This document shows positions 35,948 through 43,209 of a stretch of 64,000 nucleotides of DNA, one piece after another. This DNA comes from Paenibacillus taiwanensis DSM 18679 (GTDB taxonomy: Bacteria > Bacillota > Bacilli > Paenibacillales > Paenibacillaceae): the NCBI RefSeq assembly GCF_000425125.1, contig NZ_KE384306.1, positions 831,705 through 895,704 on the forward strand, given 5' to 3'. The notes beneath the pieces were generated by a model. The model saw only the letters and a program-made list of their open reading frames with translations. It did not search any database and was not told the DNA's origin. Made by a program: the position numbers and the translations under genes. Every line of letters starts with the position of its first letter. Positions within the stretch are counted from its first letter, which is position 1.

Positions 35948-36919
35948 ATGGATACGGGGAGTCATTTGTTGTTTGGCGCTACATTGGCAGGGTTAGCTTG
36001 TGCGGACCCTTCAATTGCCGGACAGACACCATTATTTTATGCAGTTTTGACTGCATCGTTAATTGGTGCTCACGCACCAGACTTTGACACCGTAACTAGG
36101 CTTCATAGCTACTCCGCGTATATTAGACATCATCGGGGGTGGACGCATACGCTCCCTGCCATTTTACTTTGGCCTCTACTTATAGCTATACCTATCGCTG
36201 CCTTGTTTGGAGTGTGGGATCATTGGCCTACTTTAGCGATTTGGAGTTGTGCTTCTGTTCTGTTTCATATTGTGCTTGATACATTTAACGCATACGGGAT
36301 ACAAGTTCTTAGGCCTTGGACACGTAAATGGGTACATTTAGATGTGTTGTGTTTGTTTGATCCGTTTTTGTTTAGTATTCATGCTGTTGCGTTATCCAGC
36401 TGGTTATGGCTGCCGCGAGCTGAAGCGGTGATGTGGTTTGTTAGTGTGTATGTACTTACCGCTTTGTATATTGGCTGGAGAACAGTTGTGCATGCAGATG
36501 TACGTTCGATGCTTCGACAGTCCTATGCGGATGCAGTTCATGTACAGTTAATTCCTGGTATCAGGTGGTCGCGTTGGCAGTTTCTCATAGAACAGGAGGA
36601 TTGCTTTGTGACAGGCTGGATTAAGAACAATCGATTTATTACAGAAGAAGGTACTTATGCTAAATCACATACGCAGCCGGAGGCGGTTAGCCGAGCGATG
36701 ACAACAGATGGAGTGCGAGCTTTTCTGTCTTTTGCGGAGCGAGTAAACATACAGTGCCAACAATGGCAGGAAGGTTATCGAGTTATATGTAGTGATGTTC
36801 GTTTTTGGCATAATCATCGATTTCCGTTTCGAGTCGAGGTGGTGCTTGACGTGGATTACAATGTGATTGATACCAAAATGGGCTGGAACAAGAAAGGCTG
36901 GGAACCTCCTTACGTATAA
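35948..36919 (+). CDS. Membrane-bound metal-dependent hydrolase family (YdjM/YfhP-like, DUF457)
   Basis: A 323-residue membrane protein. The N-terminal part (about 1-190) has four or more hydrophobic segments and the family His/Asp motifs MDTGSHLLFGA, HAPDFDTV, HRGWTHTLPA and HIVLDTFNAYG, thought to bind metal. The remainder is a soluble domain (about 190-323). This layout fits YfhP of Bacillus subtilis. No reaction has been firmly assigned to the family. The ATG is preceded by GAGGAGG. A terminator follows. Confidence 0.82.
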   Translation: MDTGSHLLFGATLAGLACADPSIAGQTPLFYAVLTASLIGAHAPDFDTVTRLHSYSAYIRHHRGWTHTLPAILLWPLLIAIPIAALFGVWDHWPTLAIWSCASVLFHIVLDTFNAYGIQVLRPWTRKWVHLDVLCLFDPFLFSIHAVALSSWLWLPRAEAVMWFVSVYVLTALYIGWRTVVHADVRSMLRQSYADAVHVQLIPGIRWSRWQFLIEQEDCFVTGWIKNNRFITEEGTYAKSHTQPEAVSRAMTTDGVRAFLSFAERVNIQCQQWQEGYRVICSDVRFWHNHRFPFRVEVVLDVDYNVIDTKMGWNKKGWEPPYV

Positions 36920-36945
36920 TAAATATGGTACACTAAGAGAGATAC

Positions 36946-36977
36946 AAGAGACGGTGAAATATCCGTTTCTTTTTTTC
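36946..36977 (+). terminator. Intrinsic terminator after the YfhP-like gene
   Basis: GAGACGG and CCGTTTC arms around an 8-base loop with seven Ts. The next 240 bases to the oxidoreductase gene contain no clear gene or known motif. Confidence 0.7.
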
Positions 36978-37219
36978 ATCTGCCGGAAGTTCATGTGTGT
37001 GGCAGCATATTATTTTCCGGGAAAGCGCAGGAATTGACACCTTTGTCCGCGCAACACCCTTACACGGGACAAATTCTGTCATAACTTCCGAGGACTTCGT
37101 CATTTTTCGTCGAAACTGCTGTGCTTGAGCTCTTGCATGCTGACGAGCGGTTCTTTACAATGAATGAAGCTGCATCGGCAGTGAATATATGTATGACATA
37201 CATAGAAGGGTGGTACCCC

Positions 37220-38305
37220 ATGAACAAACTAGTATTTACAATTGTAGGATTCGGGGCGATTGCCAAAACGCATCTGGTTGCCTTGCGCACCATGCCAATA
37301 ATAAAGTCACTTCCGGTTACACCGGTTCTGGATACATTAGTTACCCGACGGCCTGATGTGTTGCGTGAACAGGCAGAACAGATCGGGTTTCGTCATGTAA
37401 CAAGTCATTTGCAGGAAGCGCTGACAGCGGGAACTTCGCAGGCAATAAGCATCTGCACACCTAATGCGATGCATGCAGAGCAAGTTCGACTCGCGGTATC
37501 CAATCAACTTGCTATATATTGTGAAAAGCCGGTAACAGAATCTGCGGCCAACACAGCGTCGCTGCTAAAGGACGTACCAGTGGATTATCCGCAACAGCTT
37601 GCATTTGTATTTCGTTATCATCCTGCTATTATGCGGGTTAGAGCTTGGCTGCAAGAACGTATTATCGGGGATGTACTGCAATGCAAAATTTCGTATATGC
37701 GTTCGAGCTATCTTAATGCAAATCGCCCTGTTAGTTGGCGTTTAAGCGACACTATGTCAGGGGGCGGCGCAATAACTGACATCGGAGTGCATGCCCTTGA
37801 TTTGATTCGCCATTTGTTCGGGGAATATAAGTATGTAGAAGGCAAGACACATACTTTTGTCCCCCGCAGGCCAACGGCTGCTGGCTCATCGGAAATGACC
37901 AGCGTTCATGTAGATGATTGGGCTACGATGACTTATGAGACGGAGCAAGGAGTCAGAGGACAAGTTGAAGTATCACGTATCGCATGGGGTGCGGATGAAT
38001 TCCGACTAGATATAGTAGGGACAAAAGGCAGCATTATTTGTGACTTGGAACGGGATACACAACCAACGCTGCATCTCATTAGCGGTTCATCTCCTGCGCT
38101 GCCTGTACCTGATGCTGTAGAACTGCTTCCAGATGAGAAAGCGACGATGGGGGTATTTCAGGATAGTCATTTTGCGGCGCTTCATCACTTTGTGCTTCGA
38201 CACGCAGGGGATATGAGATGGACTGAAATTACACCTACGCTCGCGGACGGATATGCGGTAGAACGCTGGATAGATCATATTATAGCTTCACAATCCCACC
38301 AATAG
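37220..38305 (+). CDS. Gfo/Idh/MocA family oxidoreductase
   Basis: A 361-residue NAD(P)-dependent oxidoreductase. The Rossmann loop is IVGFGAIAKTHLVAL at the N-terminus. The family motif CEKPVTE (residue about 104) holds the catalytic Lys, and GGGAITDIGVHALDL is the conserved second-domain motif. Substrates of this family are usually sugars or inositols; none is indicated by neighbours. ATG at 37220 has AAGGGTGG upstream; an in-frame start 33 codons earlier adds a non-homologous tail. It is monocistronic. Confidence 0.87.
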   Translation: MNKLVFTIVGFGAIAKTHLVALRTMPIIKSLPVTPVLDTLVTRRPDVLREQAEQIGFRHVTSHLQEALTAGTSQAISICTPNAMHAEQVRLAVSNQLAIYCEKPVTESAANTASLLKDVPVDYPQQLAFVFRYHPAIMRVRAWLQERIIGDVLQCKISYMRSSYLNANRPVSWRLSDTMSGGGAITDIGVHALDLIRHLFGEYKYVEGKTHTFVPRRPTAAGSSEMTSVHVDDWATMTYETEQGVRGQVEVSRIAWGADEFRLDIVGTKGSIICDLERDTQPTLHLISGSSPALPVPDAVELLPDEKATMGVFQDSHFAALHHFVLRHAGDMRWTEITPTLADGYAVERWIDHIIASQSHQ

Positions 38306-38454
38306 GCTGCTGACCATACAGTCGAAAGGCTGCGAAGAGAGTAACAATCCTGAATATTTTAGTAGGATAAGGCACGTGGAACACTTCACTTCGTGCAGCC
38401 TTGTTAGTCATGCGTCTAACTGAATTGGTTGTTGGGGAAGAAAGGAATTAGGAG

Positions 38455-39288
38455 ATGGATGTAACGAATCGACGTCAGCTTCACGCACTGATTGATCTGG
38501 ACGGGACGATGTTTAAAGGTTCAACGAGAATTGAAGGAGCAGACGAACTTATTCACGCCATGTTAGAATGGCACGTTCCCTTTTTATTTGTCACGAACAA
38601 CTCATCACGTTCACCTGAGCAAGTTGCGGATGTGCTGCAATCTATGGGGATACCGGCGAAGGCGGAGGATGTGCTCACGTCTGCTCAGGCAGCAGCTCAC
38701 TACATTTCCAGCAAGTTCACGGGGAAGTCTGTTTATATGATTGGAGAATTAGGACTTCGTTCGGCGCTAGCCGAAGCAGGGGTGGAATGGACGGATCAGC
38801 CTCAAGATGTATGGCAGAAGCGGATTGACGTTGTTGTACAGGGAATCGATCGACAATTTTCATATGAGAAACTTGAGGCGGCCGCTTGTGCCATTAGAGG
38901 TGGGGCAGCTTTTGTTGCTACAAATCCGGATTACATGTTACCTTCGGACAAAGGATTTTCACCGGGGGCGGGGACGTTAATGGCGGCGATTCAAGCAGCG
39001 TCGGGAACGGAGCCCGTCTTGATCGGTAAACCCTCGTCAATAATTATGAAGGTGGCGCTGGAACGATTAAACTGTCAGGCGGAAGAGACGCTTGTAATCG
39101 GGGATAATATGATGACGGATATGTTGGCAGGGGCAAGAGCGGGGTGTCGTACGGCATTAGTCCTTACAGGTGTGACCACTTCCAATAATTTAGCATCGTA
39201 TAAAGAGAAGTCTGGTGTGAGCCCTGAGATTGTCTGTCCACACCTTCATGACATGAAAAAGTGGTTAGGCATACAACTGGGCCGTTAA
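38455..39288 (+). CDS. HAD-IIA family phosphatase (NagD/AraL-like)
   Basis: A 277-residue HAD hydrolase of subfamily IIA. Motif I is LIDLDGTMFKG, motif II is FLFVTNNSSRSPEQV, the GKPSSIIMKVAL segment holds the motif III Lys, and motif IV is VIGDNMMTDMLAGARAG. The C2 cap lies between motifs II and III. Members dephosphorylate sugar phosphates, glycolate phosphate or nucleotides; here the role is probably broad housekeeping. The stop is 26 bases before the Fpg-like gene, suggesting co-transcription. The start ATG follows AAAGGAATTAGG. Confidence 0.87.
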   Translation: MDVTNRRQLHALIDLDGTMFKGSTRIEGADELIHAMLEWHVPFLFVTNNSSRSPEQVADVLQSMGIPAKAEDVLTSAQAAAHYISSKFTGKSVYMIGELGLRSALAEAGVEWTDQPQDVWQKRIDVVVQGIDRQFSYEKLEAAACAIRGGAAFVATNPDYMLPSDKGFSPGAGTLMAAIQAASGTEPVLIGKPSSIIMKVALERLNCQAEETLVIGDNMMTDMLAGARAGCRTALVLTGVTTSNNLASYKEKSGVSPEIVCPHLHDMKKWLGIQLGR

Positions 39289-39314
39289 TTAGAGATAGAG
39301 AGGAAGATGTAAGC

Positions 39315-40124
39315 ATGATTGAATTACCGCAAATTGAACAACAGCGCAGAAAGCTCGACCAGCATTTTGTCGGACAGCGTATCCGTGAAATAAAGGTACA
39401 AAAGGAATCTTGGATCAATGTGTCTCTGGCTGAGTTGTCCGCTGCTGTGATAGGTCGTCAGTTACTTTTTGTAGAACGTAGAGGGAAAGCATTTATTTTT
39501 CATCTGGATGATGGAAAACGTCTACTGCTGCACGTAGGTGTTGATGCTTATTTCAGCTTTAGTCACGATGAGGCAGAGGCCGTAGTGGATGCGAGCAAGC
39601 CGCAAATGGAAATCCAATTCGAACAAGGCAGCTGGCGTATAGCAGGAGCACGCACATTGTCGCTCCAATGGATAACGGCAAAAGAATTGGATGAGCAGCT
39701 AAAGGCTTGGGGACCAGAGCCGTTATCACGTAATTTGACGATTGAATTGTTTAAACGTCGATTTGCCAAACGCCGTTCATCTTTAAAAACAGCGTTAACA
39801 AACCCCGCTATTATTGCAGGATTAACGCCGTTAATAGCAGATGAAATTAGTTATCGTGCAGGTCTCATTCCTTCTGTCCGTATTGAAACATTAACGGATG
39901 AAGATTGGGGCGTCTTATATCAAACGATGGTGGAATGGCTGCATGAAGCGATTGAGGAACCGGAAGAAGCAAAGCATACGTATGCGGTAACGGGGCGCAC
40001 GGGAGAGCCTTGTTACCAATGTAACACAAAATTAGAAGAACTGCGCATTAGTGGGAAAACGGCTGTATTTTGTCCGAGTTGCCAAGAAGAGCATGTTAAG
40101 GTTAGTGTACCGCAAGGCGTCTAG
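39315..40124 (+). CDS. Fpg/Nei-family DNA glycosylase-like protein with altered catalytic residues
   Basis: A 269-residue relative of formamidopyrimidine-DNA glycosylase. The N-terminal domain, the helix-two-turn-helix segment (GPEPLSRNLTIELF to AGLTPLIADEISYRAGLIPS) and the C-terminal zinc finger (C-x2-C in CYQC, C-x2-C in CPSC) are all present. However, the catalytic N-terminal proline is replaced (MIELPQIE instead of MPELPEVE), the GIGN(I/L)Y motif reads GLTPLI, and the zinc-finger Arg is Lys (GKTAVFC). Glu3 is kept. It may be a divergent glycosylase lacking the proline-dependent AP-lyase step, or a damage-binding protein. ATG at 39315 is preferred because it gives the family N-terminus; GAGAGGAAG lies upstream. 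The endonuclease IV gene follows. Confidence 0.8.
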   Translation: MIELPQIEQQRRKLDQHFVGQRIREIKVQKESWINVSLAELSAAVIGRQLLFVERRGKAFIFHLDDGKRLLLHVGVDAYFSFSHDEAEAVVDASKPQMEIQFEQGSWRIAGARTLSLQWITAKELDEQLKAWGPEPLSRNLTIELFKRRFAKRRSSLKTALTNPAIIAGLTPLIADEISYRAGLIPSVRIETLTDEDWGVLYQTMVEWLHEAIEEPEEAKHTYAVTGRTGEPCYQCNTKLEELRISGKTAVFCPSCQEEHVKVSVPQGV

Positions 40125-40187
40125 CTGCGAAGTGCACGCCAGATATGTGGCTAATGTTGGGCTTTTAATACGGAGACTAGCATAAGG

Positions 40188-41096
40188 ATGTTGTCGAAGA
40201 AAGGTCCACTTCGTTACGGTTGTCACATACGCTCACATGGCAGCTTCACACAAATGGGGAATACAGCCATCCGGTTAGCTGAGCTAGAGGGATGCAGTTG
40301 CTTTCAGTTTTTTGCTAAAAATCCACGCAGTTTGCAGCTAAAAATCGGTTACGAGCATGATGCGCACGAGTGCAGGCTGTTGTTGGATGGTGCTTCCATC
40401 CAGACCATTATTCACTCTGCATATGTGTTAAATATAGCTACGTCGATGCAAGCGGATGACACTTTATTTAAGGCGCATGCGATGAGCTTGCTTAACGATC
40501 TTGTTATTGCTGATGCCTGCGGAGCGGTTGGGGTTGTGGTTCATTTTGGTGTGATCAAGCACCGTGACAAGTTGCAGGGGTATCGTGATATAATCACGAT
40601 GCTAAATGTAGTAACGGACTCTTGGCATGGAAATGCCCTAATCTTATTGGAAAATCAAGCTGGTCTTCATGGTGGATTGGGTGTAACGTTGGAAGAATGT
40701 GTGCACATTCGTAACTTGTGCCGTAAACCAGACCAGATCGGTTTTTGCTTAGATACTTGCCATGCTTACGTCAGTGGGATGTGGAATGCAAATCTACCAG
40801 ATGGTACGGCCCGATTGCTGGAGCATGGCCGGCACATGGACTATTGGCCGTATGTAGCAGCTGTTCATGTGAATGATGCTCAAGCGGCCTATGGCAGTAA
40901 GCGAGATCGACACGCGCCAATTGGGCAGGGGAAGATCAGTCCTACTGCGATGGAGCAGTTGTTAACGTCTACAGAGCTGCAAGGAAAGATGTTTATTTTA
41001 GAAACGCCTGAATCGGGTGAACGACTGCATAGCGAAGAATGGGAATTAATACGAACCTGGTATGCGTTAAATGATCATACCTCCCATCACTATTAG
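40188..41096 (+). CDS. Endonuclease IV family AP endonuclease
   Basis: A 302-residue TIM-barrel protein of the Nfo family, which cuts DNA 5' of abasic sites. All nine expected metal-binding positions can be placed: His in TIIHSAYVLN, His in VVVHFGVIK, Glu in LLENQAG, Asp and His in CLDTCHAY, His in AVHVND, Asp and His in RDRHAPIGQG, and Glu in ILETPES. It is divergent from the best-known Nfo sequences (ENQAGLHGG for ENTAGQG, HFG for HPG), so it may be a second copy. It lies 63 bases after the Fpg-like gene, forming a small base-excision-repair unit. The ribosome-binding site before ATG 40188 is weak. Confidence 0.85.
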   Translation: MLSKKGPLRYGCHIRSHGSFTQMGNTAIRLAELEGCSCFQFFAKNPRSLQLKIGYEHDAHECRLLLDGASIQTIIHSAYVLNIATSMQADDTLFKAHAMSLLNDLVIADACGAVGVVVHFGVIKHRDKLQGYRDIITMLNVVTDSWHGNALILLENQAGLHGGLGVTLEECVHIRNLCRKPDQIGFCLDTCHAYVSGMWNANLPDGTARLLEHGRHMDYWPYVAAVHVNDAQAAYGSKRDRHAPIGQGKISPTAMEQLLTSTELQGKMFILETPESGERLHSEEWELIRTWYALNDHTSHHY

Positions 41097-41162
41097 CAGC
41101 ATAATTTACTTTTTGTGGTGAGAATAGTTGCTACACAGATTAAAAGGCATGGGAGGGATACC

Positions 41163-41501
41163 ATGATACATGTTTATTTGGATGACTGGCGGCGATGTCC
41201 AACAGGATTCGTATTAGCCAAAAATGCAGAGGAATGCTTGCTGCTGCTTGAAAATGAAGAGACGGATATTTTATCGCTTGATCATGATCTAGGTCCAGAT
41301 GAGCCAACAGGTACTGAACTCGTTCGTGAGATGATTCGTCGAAAGCTGTTTGCACGTCGTATTTATTTGCATACTTCAAGCGCAATTGGGAGACAACGTA
41401 TGTATCAGATGCTATATGAGCATAAGCCTGATCATGTGCTCCTTATAAATGGTCCTATGCCTGCTGAAGTTCTGTTGGAAGCAAGTGCAGGAAAAATATG
41501 A
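41163..41501 (+). CDS. Stand-alone receiver-like protein (cyclic-phosphate processing receiver type)
   Basis: A 112-residue protein with only a CheY-like fold: MIHVYLDDWRRCPTGF at the start (acidic pair), LENEETDILSLDHDLG with the acceptor-position Asp, GTELVREMI, and HTSSAIGRQRM. The HVYLDDxRxxPxG start and LDHDLG are typical of the cyclic-phosphate-processing receiver family, a specialised receiver found near RNA-modifying or stress genes. ATG at 41163 follows GGGAGGG; the longer in-frame start is not preceded by a site. Its stop overlaps the next ATG by four bases (ATGA), so it is coupled to the thioredoxin-like gene. Confidence 0.75.
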   Translation: MIHVYLDDWRRCPTGFVLAKNAEECLLLLENEETDILSLDHDLGPDEPTGTELVREMIRRKLFARRIYLHTSSAIGRQRMYQMLYEHKPDHVLLINGPMPAEVLLEASAGKI

Positions 41502-41854
41502 AGTCGATATCCGCTCAACAGCTCATCGATCATGTACAGGGTGGCACATTAAGAGCTGAACTGGATGCAGTGTATGTTTATTCGCCTTTATGCGGAACTT
41601 GTGCGCTTGGTGAGAAGATGTTAGAGATTGCGCTTGATGCATTGCCGCTATGCCGAGTATATGGGATGAACATCAATGATGCAGCAAAGGCGGCTATTTT
41701 ATTACAAATACAAAGTGTGCCCTGTCTAATTATATGGGATCATCAAGATATATCAGCTCCACCTCAATACATATACGCCATGCAATCGGTGACTTATTTG
41801 TATGAGCAGCTTAGAAGAAAAATGGAGAACGGGTACAAGCAGCAAAACATGTAG
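41498..41854 (+). CDS. Thioredoxin-like protein
   Basis: A 118-residue thioredoxin-fold protein. The active site CGTC lies in YSPLCGTCALGEKML (about residue 33), and the cis-proline is in IQSVPCLIIWD. The protein is close in size to thioredoxin but lacks the WCGPC core, like the YtpP class. It probably carries out cytosolic dithiol exchange. It overlaps the receiver gene by four bases and lies 18 bases before the methyltransferase gene. Confidence 0.82.
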   Translation: MKSISAQQLIDHVQGGTLRAELDAVYVYSPLCGTCALGEKMLEIALDALPLCRVYGMNINDAAKAAILLQIQSVPCLIIWDHQDISAPPQYIYAMQSVTYLYEQLRRKMENGYKQQNM

Positions 41855-41872
41855 TCTTGGAGGAATTATACT

Positions 41873-42952
41873 TTGTCAGAAATAAACATTAAAGAAATAC
41901 AATTACCAGTAAATTATGAAGGGTCATCGCACTGGATTATAACGTCTAATCATGGCTATATCCCTTACGCTCAAGAAGAGCTGCGACGCAGGTATGCTAC
42001 GCTTAAGAGTCAGATCTTTGTTGCAGGTGAAGTAGCACTTATGGAGCTTCCACGTGAAGTGAATGCCATCTGGCATGATATGAACGCCGAACCTGTCATT
42101 TTTGTTAGGGACATGTTTCCAGTTCAAGTTGTAATGGCAGCGACAGAACTAACTACCGCAAAGCAAGCGGAGCATTTGTTAATGATGATGCAAGAACGAA
42201 GTGGGATTGCTATTCAATCTACAGATGCTGTATCGATCCATTTGCGTCGAAGTGGCAAAGGAGCGGATGAAGCAGAACAGCGTTCGCTTAAGTCATTTAT
42301 AAAAGATGCGTTGGAAAGTAAGGGGGCGAAGGTGATCCTTCAACAGCCTCAGTATGTTATTTCAATTTTTGAGCATCAAGAGAACATTTATGCAGGTATG
42401 GCGACACTTACCAATCAAGGTTCGGACTGGCCGGGTGGAGCCATCCGTTTCCAGCGTGAAGAAGGCCAAATCTCACGTGCAAAGTTTAAGTTGTTGGAGG
42501 CGGAACGGACATTTGGGGTAGATTTGTCCGCTTATTCGAATGCGTTGGATATCGGAGCAGCGCCAGGTGGATGGACGAGTCTATTATTAGAGAGAGGATT
42601 GACAGTAACGGCAGTCGATCCTGCCAATATGCATCCGAGCCTAATTGACCATCCGCAACTTTCGATCATTAAAGGGAATGCAGGTGAGGTGGCATTTGAA
42701 CCGCATGAGTTTGACCTGCTCGTATGTGATATGAGTTGGAGTCCAAAGCATACAGCTCAACTCGTTATCCAGTTGCTTGATGCGGTGATGCCTGGAGGAA
42801 CAGTTATCGTTACGGTGAAGTTAATGCATAAAAAGCCGCTGCAAACGATCCGGGATTGTATGGAAATGTTTGCAGAACATTTACAAATTGTGCGTGCGAA
42901 GCAGCTGTTTCACAATCGAGATGAAATTACGTTGTATATGATGAAATATTAA
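41873..42952 (+). CDS. RlmM/FtsJ-like SAM-dependent RNA methyltransferase
   Basis: A 359-residue protein with a C-terminal Rossmann methyltransferase domain (about 200-359): SAM motif ALDIGAAPGGWTSLLLERG, VCDMSWSP, and the K-D-K-E tetrad of 2'-O-ribose methyltransferases placed as Lys in SRAKFKLLEAE, Asp in CDMSW, Lys in TVKLMHK and Glu in NRDEITLYMM. The N-terminal part (about 1-190) resembles the THUMP-like region of RlmM, the 23S rRNA C2498 methyltransferase. The exact RNA target is an inference. The start is TTG at 41873 with GGAGG 11 bases upstream. It is the last gene of a three-gene unit. Confidence 0.82.
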   Translation: MSEINIKEIQLPVNYEGSSHWIITSNHGYIPYAQEELRRRYATLKSQIFVAGEVALMELPREVNAIWHDMNAEPVIFVRDMFPVQVVMAATELTTAKQAEHLLMMMQERSGIAIQSTDAVSIHLRRSGKGADEAEQRSLKSFIKDALESKGAKVILQQPQYVISIFEHQENIYAGMATLTNQGSDWPGGAIRFQREEGQISRAKFKLLEAERTFGVDLSAYSNALDIGAAPGGWTSLLLERGLTVTAVDPANMHPSLIDHPQLSIIKGNAGEVAFEPHEFDLLVCDMSWSPKHTAQLVIQLLDAVMPGGTVIVTVKLMHKKPLQTIRDCMEMFAEHLQIVRAKQLFHNRDEITLYMMKY

Positions 42953-42992
42953 TATTGTAAGTTATTATGCGGTTCACGGTGCAACATGTACC

Positions 42993-43013
42993 TTTACACT
43001 TTTGTAGTGTAAA
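42993..43013 (+). terminator. AT-rich hairpin after the methyltransferase gene
   Basis: TTTACACT and AGTGTAAA are perfect 8-base arms around TTTGT. It could end the upstream transcript or be an operator, since its AGTGT core recurs in the repeats that follow. Confidence 0.5.
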
Positions 43014-43031
43014 ATAAATCAGCATGCAATG

Positions 43032-43076
43032 CAGTGTGGAAAGCAGTGTGACTTCAGTGTGGAAAAAAAGTGTGGA
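43032..43076 (+). repeat. Four phased AGTGTG repeats upstream of the pilus-like operon promoter
   Basis: CAGTGTGGA (43032), CAGTGTGAC (43044), CAGTGTGGA (43055) and AAGTGTGGA (43068) occur in the same orientation with spacings of 12, 11 and 13 bp, about one helical turn each. The last copy overlaps the -35 element. The arrangement suggests cooperative binding of a transcription factor on one face of DNA. Confidence 0.7.
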
Positions 43077-43101
43077 CAAATGAAAGTTTGCCTTTTATAA
43101 T
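43073..43101 (+). promoter_or_regulatory. Promoter upstream of the pilus-like operon
   Basis: TGGACA (43073-43078), a 17-base spacer and TATAAT (43096-43101). Transcription would begin near 43108 and run through the leader terminator into the kinase gene. Confidence 0.75.
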
Positions 43102-43142
43102 GACATCATCACGTACCAGAATATTCAAATGTGGGAAAGCAT

Positions 43143-43181
43143 CCCGAGCGCGGCCATAGGCTGTGTTCGGGTTTTTTTGTG
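43143..43181 (+). terminator. Terminator inside the leader of the pilus-like operon
   Basis: A 13-pair stem (CCCGAGCGCGGCC with GGCTGTGTTCGGG, four G-T pairs) closed by ATA and followed by seven Ts, ending 30 bases before the first start codon. It lies downstream of the promoter, so it is either an attenuator of the operon or the end of a short RNA of about 75 bases. Confidence 0.75.
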
Positions 43182-43209
43182 TGTATTTGCATGAAAAAGG
43201 AGGGATAAA

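Noticed and set aside
37205-37220. GGGTGGTACC sequence resembling a T-box antiterminator core
   Set aside because: It directly overlaps the ribosome-binding site of the oxidoreductase gene, and no specifier stem or terminator is present.
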